From Opitutia bacterium (GTDB lineage Bacteria; Verrucomicrobiota; Verrucomicrobiia; Opitutales; Opitutaceae): DNA of 34,589 nt. Positions 25,664 to 32,979 of the stretch are shown here, in pieces. The stretch lies in NCBI GenBank assembly GCA_947472765.1, contig CANJCM010000049.1, positions 1-34,589 of the forward strand, given 5' to 3'. The translations under genes and the position numbers were made by a program. The notes under the pieces are model-generated. The model worked only from the letters and a program-made list of their open reading frames with translations, made no database searches and was not told the DNA's origin. Every line of letters starts with the position of its first letter. Positions within the stretch are counted from its first letter, which is position 1.

Positions 25664-25683
25664 GCGCGTGGTCAGAGGGAAAC

Positions 25684-25813
25684 GAGAGCGGTTTAATTAT
25701 TAGCGCAGCCATCGGGCATGGATGAGCCACGCCCCGACACGGCTTCCGTAGAGGCGCGCCTCGTGCGCGCCCGCGATGTCTAGCCGGATACACTTCAATT
25801 TAATCTGCACTAG
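25684..25813. repeat. Composite REP element, copy C (degenerate)
   Basis: Related to copies at 29537-29679 and 33138-33279. It has the left flank AGAGCGGTTTAA, a minus-strand CTCAT-loop hairpin (about 25714-25738), a 9-nt spacer, and a plus-strand hairpin GTAG (25748) with arms around CTCGT (to 25772). The right flank resembles the other copies (GATACACTTCAATTTAATCT...), ending in CTGCACTAG. The terminal CTAG supplies the stop codon of the rpiB-like gene. Confidence 0.8.
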
Positions 25814-26277
25814 CGCGCTCCGCCGGGCCGGTGATCGAGCGCGTTCAGCTTGTCGACGCGGCGTCTCACATCGGGATCGGTGCTGTATTCGGCCGCGAGG
25901 TAGGCGACGAGGCAGTCCTCCATCACCTTGCGTCCGATGACGAGGCCGCCGATGCAGGCTACATTCACATCGTCGTGCTCGACGCACTGGTGCGCGCAAT
26001 AGATGTCGTGAATCAGCGACGCGCGGATGCCGGACAGCTTGTTGGCCACGATGCACGCGCCCACGCCGGAGCCGCAGACGAGAATCGCGCGGTCGGCCCG
26101 GCCGTCCTGCACGCGGGCGCAGACGTCGCAGGTGATGTCGGGGAAATCGACGGGTGTGTCGTTGAAGGTGCCGCAGTCCTCGACCGTGTGGCCCAGCCCG
26201 CGGAGGAATTCGATGACGAAGCTCTTCTGAGCGAAACCGGCATGATCGCTGCCGACGGCGAGACGAAATTTCTTCAT
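25810..26277 (-). CDS. rpiB: RpiB/LacA/LacB family sugar-phosphate isomerase
   Basis: 155 residues from ATG 26277 (MKKFRLAVGSDHAGF); an upstream in-frame start would add 13 unlikely residues. Motifs: SDHAG (10-14), phosphate and active-site loop CGSGVGACIVANKLSGIRA (68-86, Cys68 as catalytic base) and HDDVNVACIGG (101-111), replacing the usual HNDANVLCLGG. It isomerises ribose 5-phosphate/ribulose 5-phosphate or an analogous aldose/ketose phosphate such as allose or galactose 6-phosphate. The TAG stop lies in the terminal CTAG of a composite repeat, so the last codons may have been altered by insertion. The length is close to normal for the family. Confidence 0.92.
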   Translation of the reverse strand: MKKFRLAVGSDHAGFAQKSFVIEFLRGLGHTVEDCGTFNDTPVDFPDITCDVCARVQDGRADRAILVCGSGVGACIVANKLSGIRASLIHDIYCAHQCVEHDDVNVACIGGLVIGRKVMEDCLVAYLAAEYSTDPDVRRRVDKLNALDHRPGGAR

Positions 26278-26609
26278 GGGGTGATGCGTTTGTGGAGTCG
26301 GCCGCAAAACGCGCAAGCGGGAACCCGGCCGCGGAAGGGCCGCGAAGTATGGTGAATCGGCCGCAAGAAGCAGCCGGCCGGAGCGATGGCCGCAAAAAGG
26401 CTCAAAAGGCGCAAAAGCTGACCGAGGCGGTTGCGGGCTCTGAGCGAGGGCGGGTAGCGCCGCGTTTCCGAACCGGCGGAGATCGTTCCCGAGTTGGAGT
26501 GCCTGCCGCGTGGCACGGGTCTCCCGACCCGTGTAGACTGTATTGATTACCTTCCCGCTTTCACGGGTCAGGAGACCCGTGCCACCCGCGGCGCTCCTGA
26601 CCCGAACAA
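26278..26609. other. Gene-free 332-bp region with repeats
   Basis: Holds repeated GGCCGCAA units (at about 26298, 26358 and 26389), a GCAAAA-rich stretch (GGCTCAAAAGGCGCAAAAG, about 26399-26417) and a TCCY-loop hairpin pair at 26510-26585. No ORF looks coding. Confidence 0.6.
26510..26585. repeat. REP hairpin pair, TCCY-loop class
   Basis: Plus-strand hairpin: GTGG, stem CACGGGTC, loop TCCC, closing GACCCGTG (26510-26533). Minus-strand hairpin: the same stem with loop TCCT and GTGG at its 5' side (26562-26585). Both stems are perfect 8-bp matches, facing each other 28 bp apart. Confidence 0.9.
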
Positions 26610-27050
26610 TCAGAAGTACGAATCCAAAAACGCCGCCGCCTCTGAGATCCCGCCGATCTTGTTCGTCGCCTGGCGGTAGAATTTGAAATTCAGCTCGGTC
26701 TCAGGGCGGCCGTCCTTCCAATCGGCGAAACGTTTGAGTTCGGTGCGGCCGAGCGGTCGCTTGGAGAGGGCGGTCCGGCGAACCGTGATGTTCACGCGCG
26801 GCGTCTGCCGGGCGATGCCGGGCTTCCGTGGGACGGCGCTCGCCGAGGTGATTACGCCACGCGCCACGAGGCCCGATCCGTCTTCGGTTTCGCTGGCGAA
26901 GATGTAGATCGTATCGCCCGCCACGATTCGCCGTCCGCCGTACATCGTCTTCTGCGCGGGGAATGAGAATCTCGTCGCCGACGGTTTGGTCACTTCGGCC
27001 TTGATGAGGTAGGCGATTGTCGATCGCGGGAGCTGTGATGATCTTTTCAT
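26610..27050 (-). CDS. Uncharacterised protein, possible PUA/EVE-like fold
   Basis: 146 residues, basic. The middle reads MYGGRRIVAGDTIYIFASETEDGSGLVARGVITSASAVPR: a strand, a VxxGDTIYIFASE turn and a glycine-rich GLVARGVI strand, the rhythm seen in PUA-like/EVE and ASCH domains that bind modified nucleic-acid bases. The C-terminus FKFYRQATNKIGGISEAAAFLDSYF looks conserved. No signal peptide or membrane segment. I cannot name a family with confidence. Its 5' side faces a 75-bp inverted repeat; downstream is the TCCY-loop hairpin pair. Confidence 0.68.
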   Translation of the reverse strand: MKRSSQLPRSTIAYLIKAEVTKPSATRFSFPAQKTMYGGRRIVAGDTIYIFASETEDGSGLVARGVITSASAVPRKPGIARQTPRVNITVRRTALSKRPLGRTELKRFADWKDGRPETELNFKFYRQATNKIGGISEAAAFLDSYF

Positions 27051-27066
27051 TTATCTTTCGTCCTCG

Positions 27067-27141
27067 GTCATTCTGAGCGGAGCGAGGAATCCAGAGAGAA
27101 CCTAAAGCCGGGAGTGGATTCTTCGCTGAGCTCAGAATGAC
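27067..27141. repeat. 75-bp inverted repeat, copy 2 (26-bp arms, 23-nt spacer)
   Basis: The arms begin GTCATTCTGAGCGGAGCGAG (left) and, as reverse complement of the right arm, GTCATTCTGAGCTCAGCGAA. They differ from each other at three positions, so pairing is not maintained by compensation. The spacer is again exactly 23 nt but differs in sequence from copy 1 at 3286-3360. Confidence 0.9.
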
Positions 27142-27213
27142 AAGCCGCGGGGGCTCGGGGGCGGATGCCGATGGTCGGCGCCAGCGATGCGGTTCCCGAG
27201 CGCCCCGTGGTGC

Positions 27214-27663
27214 TCAGGAGCGCGGCGCGGGTGAGGATGGGCGTCCCCGCGCGACTTCGGCGGTCAATCGATCCAGATTCTGCTCGTTGGCCGGCGTGAT
27301 GATCGCCGCGACGCGGCGGGCGAAATCGGCGTCTTCCAGGATCTGGGTCCAGTGCACAAGCGTGCCGGTGCCGGCGGAACTGAGTTCGATCGTCAGGTCA
27401 AATTTCGGCTCGAACAGGTGGCGGATGACGACCTTTCGTGCCGCGCCGATTTCGACGAAGGTGTTCTCGTTCGGATAATTCGTGCCGTCCGGCCCGTGCA
27501 TGATGAAGGACCACTTTCCGCCCGGCCGAAATTCGCAGACCTTGAACGTGTTCGTGAACCCCGCCGGTCCCCACCAGCGCGCGAGGCGGGCGGGATCGCT
27601 GATCGCGGCGAAGACGTCGTCGGACGAAGCGTCAATTTCACGCGAGGTCTTGAAGGTGCTCAT
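27214..27663 (-). CDS. SRPBCC / AHSA1-type START-like domain protein
   Basis: 149 residues from ATG 27663 (MSTFKTSREIDASSDDVFAAISDPARLARWWGPAGFTNTF). An upstream start would add 33 residues of repeat-derived sequence. The opening with an R-x-IDAS strand, the FAAISDPARLARWWGP helix and the FRPGGKWSFIMHGPDG strand pair are standard for the AHSA1 (Aha1 C-terminal) branch of the SRPBCC superfamily. The fold binds hydrophobic ligands in a deep cavity; the ligand is unknown. The C-terminal helix ends in a disordered tail (ARGRPSSPAPRS). Confidence 0.9.
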   Translation of the reverse strand: MSTFKTSREIDASSDDVFAAISDPARLARWWGPAGFTNTFKVCEFRPGGKWSFIMHGPDGTNYPNENTFVEIGAARKVVIRHLFEPKFDLTIELSSAGTGTLVHWTQILEDADFARRVAAIITPANEQNLDRLTAEVARGRPSSPAPRS

Positions 27664-27747
27664 GGTTGGGGCAAAGGAAGAAGTAAGAGGGAAGAAGGAA
27701 GAAAACCGGCCGTCGGCGGAGGTACGAATTGGAGCGTTCCGAAGGCT

Positions 27748-27773
27748 GGCGGGTGAGGGCACCCGCCCTCCAT
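27748..27773 (-). repeat. REP hairpin, CCCN-loop class (single)
   Basis: Read on minus: ATGGAG, stem GGCGGGTG, loop CCCT, closing CACCCGCC. The stem is a perfect 8-bp match. It lies in the gap between the divergent SRPBCC and sulfatase genes. Confidence 0.85.
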
Positions 27774-27838
27774 TAATTGAGGTCGTTCTGTCATTGAGCG
27801 TTCAGAGTTCAGCGTTGGACGTTGCGCATTGCCTAGCT

Positions 27839-27872
27839 CGACGCTTCGCCCCTTCGCATCTTCGCGCTTAAC
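27839..27872 (-). repeat. 8-bp-period array (CTTCGCNN units + TTAA)
   Basis: Units CTTCGCCC, CTTCGCAT and CTTCGCGC followed by TTAACC, 55 bp before the sulfatase start. Confidence 0.8.
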
Positions 27873-27926
27873 CCCAACGACAAAAACATCGCCCGCGTCC
27901 GCGTTCGCGACACGCTCGCCGGCATC

Positions 27927-29372
27927 ATGCGCACCGGTCACCCCATCCTGGCGCTGGGCTTGTTGCTCGCCGCCGTTTCCTTCGCTTCGCCGACTTCGTC
28001 TGCCGCCACCGCGCGGCCGCCGAACGTCATCATCCTGTTCGCGGACGACATGGGCTACGCGGACATCGGACCGTTCGGCGCCAAGCCGGGCATCACGCCG
28101 CAGCTCGATCGCATGGCGACGGAAGGCCGGCGGTTTACGAGCTTCCATGTCGCCCAGGCGATTTGCTCCGCGTCGCGCTCCGCCTTGCTCACGGGTTGTT
28201 ATTCCAATCGCGTCGGACTCACCGGTGCGCTCCGGCCCGACGCCGACTACGGCCTCTCCGCCGGCGAGACGATCATCCCGCAGATGCTCAAGGCGCGCGG
28301 CTATGCCACCGGCATGGCGGGCAAATGGCACCTCGGACATCACCCGCAATTTCTGCCCGTCCGCCACGGTTTCGACGAATACTTCGGCCTGCCGTACTCG
28401 AACGACATGTGGCCGTTCAACCCGGATGCCGCCGCGCCGTTTCCGCCGCTGCCGCTGATCGAGGGCGAACGAACGCTCCACACCATCACCACGCTGGAAG
28501 AGCAGGGCACGCTGACCCAGCGCTACACCGAGCGGGCCGTGAGCTTCATCGAGCGCAACCGCGACCAGCCTTTCTTCTTCTACCTCGCCTACACGATGCC
28601 CCACGTGCCGATCGCCGCGAGTCCCCGGTTCCAGGGAAAGACCGGCCACGGGCTCTATGCCGACGTGATCGCGGAAATCGACTGGAGCGTGGGCGAGGTG
28701 CTCGCCGCGTTGAAGCGCCAGGGCCTCGACGACAACACGCTCGTCATCTTCACCAGCGATAACGGTCCCTGGCTCGTCTACGGCGACCACGCCGGTTCCG
28801 CCGGCCCGCTGCGCGAGGGAAAGCAGACGGCCTGGGAAGGCGGACTTCGCGTGCCGTGTCTGATGCGCTGGCCCGGGAAGATCCCCGCCGGCACGACCTC
28901 GAACGATTTGCTCATGACGATCGATCTCCTCCCGACGATCGCGAAACTCACCGGCGCCGCGCTCCCAGCGAAGCCGATCGACGGGCTCGACGTCTGGCCG
29001 CTCATCGCCGGCACGCCCGGCGCGAAGAACCCGCATGAAGCGTATGCGTTCTACTATCAGGGCGAACAACTGCAGTCGGTCATCTCCAGTGATGGACGCT
29101 GGAAGCAGTTCTACCCGCACGGTTACAACTCGCCGAAACAGCCGGCCGGCATGGGTGGCAAGCGCGGCGCGAATATCCCGATGAAAGTGGAGCGGCCGGC
29201 GCTCTACGATCTCGTGAACGATCTCGGCGAGACCAAGGACGTCTCGGCCGACCATCCCGACGTCGTGCAACGCCTGAACGCTTTTGCCGAGAACATGCGC
29301 ACCGAACTCGGAGACTCGCTCGAGAAGCGGGTGGGGCGCGCGGTGCGGCCCGCAGAAAAGCTGGCGAAGTGA
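27927..29372 (+). CDS. Secreted arylsulfatase-type sulfatase
   Basis: 481 residues with a signal peptide (MRTGHPILALGLLLAAVSFASPTSSAA). Sulfatase fold: NVIILFADDMGYADIG (33-48, metal-binding Asp40-Asp41), formylglycine site CSASR (80-84; Cys80 is converted to formylglycine, in the CxAxR variant of the motif), GMAGKWHLGHHP (129-140, Lys133 and His135), FFYLAYTMPHVPI, and IFTSDNGPW with the Asp-Asn metal pair. By family (S1 type) it removes sulfate esters from polysaccharides or aromatic compounds in the periplasm or outside. No maturase (FGE or anSME) is in the window. The region after it is rich in repeats. Confidence 0.95.
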   Translation: MRTGHPILALGLLLAAVSFASPTSSAATARPPNVIILFADDMGYADIGPFGAKPGITPQLDRMATEGRRFTSFHVAQAICSASRSALLTGCYSNRVGLTGALRPDADYGLSAGETIIPQMLKARGYATGMAGKWHLGHHPQFLPVRHGFDEYFGLPYSNDMWPFNPDAAAPFPPLPLIEGERTLHTITTLEEQGTLTQRYTERAVSFIERNRDQPFFFYLAYTMPHVPIAASPRFQGKTGHGLYADVIAEIDWSVGEVLAALKRQGLDDNTLVIFTSDNGPWLVYGDHAGSAGPLREGKQTAWEGGLRVPCLMRWPGKIPAGTTSNDLLMTIDLLPTIAKLTGAALPAKPIDGLDVWPLIAGTPGAKNPHEAYAFYYQGEQLQSVISSDGRWKQFYPHGYNSPKQPAGMGGKRGANIPMKVERPALYDLVNDLGETKDVSADHPDVVQRLNAFAENMRTELGDSLEKRVGRAVRPAEKLAK

Positions 29373-29416
29373 GAGCTGTTGAATCTCGTCTATCAGCCTG
29401 ACCTCACGTTTCGAAT

Positions 29417-29473
29417 CCCTGCCCTCACGGGCAGGGCCACGTTTCAGTCGTGGCCCGCTGCGTGAGCAGCGGG
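29417..29473. repeat. REP hairpin pair, GTGA-loop class (locus 3, tail-to-tail)
   Basis: CCCTGCCCTCACGGGCAGGG (29417-29436) followed by CCAC, i.e. a minus-strand hairpin with GTGG. Then GTGG (29450-29453) with CCCGCTGCGTGAGCAGCGGG (29454-29473), a plus-strand hairpin. The order of the two stems is as in loci 1 and 2, but each hairpin is reversed, so they point away from each other. Confidence 0.9.
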
Positions 29474-29536
29474 AGAATTGGCCTGCCAATATGTGTCAGT
29501 CCATTCGGCGAGCCTCAATCGGAGGGATGAGTGAAG

Positions 29537-29679
29537 CTAGAGCAGATTGAGGTGAAGTGTAGCCGATCAGAAATTGCGGGCGCGCACGAGGCGCGCCCCT
29601 GCACGAAATGACAATCGATGTAGGGGCGCGCCTCGTGCGCACCCAAAATATGCCTACGGCATTCTTTAACCCGCTCTGG
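29537..29679 (-). repeat. Composite REP element, copy A
   Basis: About 143 bp. Left flank CTAGAGCAGATTGAGGTGAA and onward. Minus-strand CTCGT-loop hairpin at 29578-29602, 17-nt spacer ACGAAATGACAATCGAT, plus-strand hairpin GTAG (29620) to 29644. Right flank ends CTTTAACCCGCTCTGG. The flanks are inverted relative to copy B, yet the spacer between the hairpins runs the same way in both. Confidence 0.88.
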
Positions 29680-29681
29680 CG

Positions 29682-29707
29682 ATGGAGGGCCGGTGCCCCC
29701 ACCGGCC
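29682..29707 (+). repeat. REP hairpin, CCCN-loop class (single)
   Basis: ATGGAG, stem GGCCGGTG, loop CCCC, closing CACCGGCC. The stem is perfect and compensatory relative to the other copies. It abuts the end of composite element A. Confidence 0.85.
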
Positions 29708-29934
29708 TTGGGTTCACGCGCGGGGACCCCGAACCTGAGATCGTCCGCTTCCGTGCATTCGGTGCACTCCGAGGTCAAAAGCTCCGGAGCTTTCACCACT
29801 GAGTCTAAGGACTACACTGAGTGGAGACTCGCAGCGAAAGTCGGCGCGAATGCGCATCCATTACGACGCCATCGAGTGTTTTTAAAACCGAGGCAACCCG
29901 AGCCAAACCGAAGCAAAGCAACGGTCCACCCAGG

Positions 29935-29966
29935 ACTCTTCGCGCCTTGGCGTCTTCGCGCTTAAC
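29935..29966 (-). repeat. 8-bp-period array (CTTCGCGC units + TTAA)
   Basis: Units CTTCGCGC, CTTGGCGT and CTTCGCGC followed by TTAAC. Confidence 0.8.
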
Positions 29967-30003
29967 TCGGTAAGGCGATCGAGCCGGAACGATGCGTTTA
30001 AAT

Positions 30004-30077
30004 GTAGGGCCGGCGCTCGTCGCCGGGCCACTTTGCGAATGAAAACCGTGGCCTGCCGACGAGCGGCAGCCCTGCAC
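30004..30077. repeat. REP hairpin pair, CTCGT-loop class (GC-rich variant)
   Basis: Plus hairpin: GTAG, stem GGCCGGCG, loop CTCGT, closing CGCCGGGCC with one bulge (30004-30029). Minus hairpin at 30048-30077: stem with CTGCCG / CGGCAG around the same CTCGT loop. The stems differ while the loop is constant. Confidence 0.78.
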
Positions 30078-30256
30078 CCTATGGTGTTCGACTTCACCCT
30101 CGTGAACCGAGGACCAACTGCATGATTCCGGATCGCGAGGGCGGAACTTGAGTTGAGCGTTGAACGTTCCGCGTTGCCCCCCACAACGTGCGGTTCGTCC
30201 TTTCCCCGTTCGCGCCGCTGCTTTCGCTCCGCGCCCTTTCGCCGCTGCATCCACTC

Positions 30257-31657
30257 ATGACTCCGGATAACTCTTCCGCTCCTCCGTCTGCGTCGCCCGT
30301 CGATTCGGCCCGCACCACCGTCCACGAAGCGCCCCGTCGGACGCCGGTGGCGGCCGATGTGGACGTGCTGGTCGTCGGTGGTGGCCCCGCAGGCGTGGCC
30401 GCGGCACTCGCGGCGGCCCAGTCCGGCGCACGCACGCTCTGCATCGAGCGGCACGGGATGCTCGGGGGCGTTTGGACCGCCGGACTGCTCAACCCGCTCT
30501 TCGATGCCAACAACAAGGGCTGGATCGTGCAGCAGTTGATCGACCGGCTCACGGCGGCCGGCGCGTGGCGAAAGTGGAATTGGACGAGTACGTTCGATAC
30601 CGAGACAATGAAGCTCGTCCTCGAGCAGATGATGGGCGAGGCCGGCGCGGAGTGGTGGTACCAGAGCATGGTGGTCGATGCGATCGTCGAGGACGGCCGC
30701 GTCCGCGGCGCGATCGTCGAGAGCAAGGCGGGCCGTCAGGCCGTGCTCGCCAAGGTCGTCATCGACTGCAGCGGCGACGGCGATCTCGCGGCCCGCGCCG
30801 GAGCGGGCTTCGACCTCGGGCGCGCGGGCGACGGACTCTGCCAGCCGATGACGATGATGTTCGAAGTCGAGGGACTCGGCACGTTTCCCGAAATGCAGAG
30901 TTCCGAGGTGCTCTTCGATCACATGCAGGAAGCGATGGCGCGGACCGGCCAGGTCACGCTGCCGTTCGGTCGCGCGCGGAACGTCCCGTGGATTATTCAT
31001 CTTCCGCATCCCGGCACGGCCGCGGTGCAGGCCACGCACGTCTACGGCGTGAACGCCCTCGATCCCCGCGAACTGACCCGCGCCACCGTCGAGGCCCGGC
31101 GGCAGGCCCATGAGTTGGTCAAGGTGCTGCGCGGCACGCCGCATCTGCAGGGCTTGCGGATCACGCAGACCGCCGCCGCGATCGGCGTGCGCGAAGCCCG
31201 GCGGGTGCGGGGACGGTATTGCCTCACCTTGGAAGATATCAGCGCCGGGCGCCGCTTCGACGACGCGGTGACGTTCGGAACTTTCCCGCTCGATGTGCAC
31301 GAGGTGAATCCTTCCGACAAGGTCCGCTCCTCGCGGATCGTGAAGACGATGCCGTACGAAATCCCGCTGCGGAGTCTGCTGCCGGCGGGACTCGAGGGCC
31401 TGCTCGTCGCGGGTCGCTGCATTTCCGGGACGCATGAGGCCCATGCGTCGTATCGCGTCACGGGCACCTGCATGGGCATGGGGCAGGCCGCAGGGCTCGC
31501 GGCGGCGATGGCCGCAGCGGAAAACGTGCTGCCGGGGGCGCTGACGGGACGCGCGTTGCTGCCGGCCTTGCGCCAGCGGGGCGTCGGACTGCTCGAGGCG
31601 AAGAAGCCGGAGGAGGTCGTGGGCGATCTCTACGGCGAAAAACTGGTGTGGCATTGA
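30257..31657 (+). CDS. FAD-dependent oxidoreductase (FAD_oxidored family)
   Basis: 466 residues from ATG 30257. An upstream in-frame codon at 30188 adds 23 residues that look non-coding. The N-terminal 35 residues are Ser/Pro-rich. The FAD site is VDVLVVGGGPAGVAAALAAA (35-54) followed by ERHGMLGGVWTAGLLNPLFD. The C-terminal GLEGLLVAGRCISGTHEAHASYRVTGTCMGMGQAAGLAA closes the dinucleotide fold, as in PF12831. These proteins are abundant in Verrucomicrobia and Planctomycetes near carbohydrate genes but their substrates are largely undefined. An MFS hexuronate-type carrier follows after 31 nt and is probably co-transcribed, suggesting oxidation of an imported sugar acid. Confidence 0.9.
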   Translation: MTPDNSSAPPSASPVDSARTTVHEAPRRTPVAADVDVLVVGGGPAGVAAALAAAQSGARTLCIERHGMLGGVWTAGLLNPLFDANNKGWIVQQLIDRLTAAGAWRKWNWTSTFDTETMKLVLEQMMGEAGAEWWYQSMVVDAIVEDGRVRGAIVESKAGRQAVLAKVVIDCSGDGDLAARAGAGFDLGRAGDGLCQPMTMMFEVEGLGTFPEMQSSEVLFDHMQEAMARTGQVTLPFGRARNVPWIIHLPHPGTAAVQATHVYGVNALDPRELTRATVEARRQAHELVKVLRGTPHLQGLRITQTAAAIGVREARRVRGRYCLTLEDISAGRRFDDAVTFGTFPLDVHEVNPSDKVRSSRIVKTMPYEIPLRSLLPAGLEGLLVAGRCISGTHEAHASYRVTGTCMGMGQAAGLAAAMAAAENVLPGALTGRALLPALRQRGVGLLEAKKPEEVVGDLYGEKLVWH

Positions 31658-31688
31658 CCCGACCGGTTTCCCCGATCGATCGCTGCGC

Positions 31689-32942
31689 ATGAAGATACCC
31701 CATTTCCGCTGGTCGATCGCGGGCCTGCTCTTCGTCCTCTCGGTCATCAATTACATCGATCGGCAGACGCTCTCGATCCTCGCGCCGACGATTCAAGCGG
31801 ACCTGAAGCTGACCGATCAGGGTTACGGCAACATCGTCAGCCTCTTCCTTGTCGCCTACACGATCTCGTATCTCGTCTCGGGGCGAATCGTGGACGCGAT
31901 CGGATCCCGGCTGGGCATGGCGCTCTTTGCGGGCGGCTGGTCGCTCGCGCAGATCGCCACGGGCTTCACGCAGTCGATCGGCTCGTTCGGACTGTGCCGG
32001 TTCTGGCTCGGGCTGGGGGAGGCCGGAGGGTACACGGCGTCACCCAAGGTGGTCAGCGAGTGGTTTCCGCCGAAGGATCGCGGACTCGCGGTGGGGATTT
32101 ACGGCGCGGGTGCCTCGGTGGGCGCCACGATCGCGCCGCTCCTGGTGATTGGCCTGGCGACGCGGTATGGGTGGCGCAGCGCGTTCCTCGCCACGGGACT
32201 GTTGGGCCTGCTGTTTGCCGGGTTGTGGTATCTGATCTTTCGTCCGCCGGGCCAGCACGGGGCGCTGCATGAGTCGGAACGCGCGTTGATCATTGGCAGC
32301 ATGCCGCCCGAGCCGCCGGCGCCTCCGCTGTCGGAGACGACGCGATGGGGCATCATCCTCCGCACGCCGGCGGTATGGGCGTTGATGGCGGCGCGGCTGC
32401 TGACGGATCCCGTGTGGTACTTTTTCCAGTTCTGGCTGCCGAAGTATCTCTACTCGAACCGCGGCTTCTCGCAGGAGGAACTCGCGAGCATGTGGCTGAT
32501 CTTCCTCGCGGCGGACATCGGCTTCGTGGCGAGCGGCGTGCTGGCGGGTTCGTTGATCAAGCGCGGCTGGTCGGCGCGGCCGGCGCGGCTGCGGGTGATG
32601 CTGGGCTGCGCGGTGATTGTTCCGATCGCCCCGCTCGCGGCCTACGCGACGACGAGCGTCGGACTGTTTGCGATCGCGATGATCGTGGTGCTGGCCCACA
32701 CCGCCTGGCTCGCGAGCATCAGCACCTATGTCGTGGATCTCGTGCCCAAACCGATCCTCGGCACGGCGTTCGGTTTCATCGCCGCGGGCAGCGCCATCGG
32801 CGGCATCCTGATGAACCAGGCCGTCGTGTGGACGATCACGAACTGGTCCTACGACTACTGCTTCTACGCGATGGTCGTCCTGCACCCGCTCGCCTATCTG
32901 TTGCTGCGCAAGTTCGCGGTGAAAGAGTGGCGGCTGACGTGA
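31689..32942 (+). CDS. MFS transporter, hexuronate (ExuT-like) ACS family
   Basis: 417 residues, about 12 transmembrane helices. Helix 1 and loop: WSIAGLLFVLSVINYIDRQTLSILAPTIQ, the NYxDRxxLS signature of ACS carriers for hexuronates and aldonates. Loop 2-3 motif SGRIVDAIGSRLGMALF. Then GLGEAGGYTASPKVVSEWFPPKDRGLAVGIYGAGASVGATIAP, typical of ExuT/GudP-like proteins, and SALMAARLLTDPVWYFFQFWLPKYL in the second half. It likely imports galacturonate or glucuronate type anions with protons. It is 31 nt downstream of the FAD oxidoreductase. A different ACS carrier is encoded at 24437-25663. Confidence 0.92.
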   Translation: MKIPHFRWSIAGLLFVLSVINYIDRQTLSILAPTIQADLKLTDQGYGNIVSLFLVAYTISYLVSGRIVDAIGSRLGMALFAGGWSLAQIATGFTQSIGSFGLCRFWLGLGEAGGYTASPKVVSEWFPPKDRGLAVGIYGAGASVGATIAPLLVIGLATRYGWRSAFLATGLLGLLFAGLWYLIFRPPGQHGALHESERALIIGSMPPEPPAPPLSETTRWGIILRTPAVWALMAARLLTDPVWYFFQFWLPKYLYSNRGFSQEELASMWLIFLAADIGFVASGVLAGSLIKRGWSARPARLRVMLGCAVIVPIAPLAAYATTSVGLFAIAMIVVLAHTAWLASISTYVVDLVPKPILGTAFGFIAAGSAIGGILMNQAVVWTITNWSYDYCFYAMVVLHPLAYLLLRKFAVKEWRLT

Positions 32943-32979
32943 CGACGGAGGGCGGAGGGCGGACGGCGGACTCAGACCG

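Larger units (their letters stand above)
29373..30256. other. Gene-free 884-bp repeat cluster
   Basis: A run of intergenic repeats of several classes follows the sulfatase: a GTGA-loop pair (29417-29473), composite element A (29537-29679), a CCCN-loop hairpin (29682-29707), an 8-bp-period array (29935-29966) and a CTCGT-loop pair (30004-30077). No coding frame is credible. Confidence 0.7.

Noticed and set aside
27660-31750. Two open frames of about 610-620 residues on the minus strand opposite the sulfatase and FAD oxidoreductase
   Set aside because: Arg/His/Gly-rich shadows. The plus-strand frames have signal peptide, active-site and FAD motifs.
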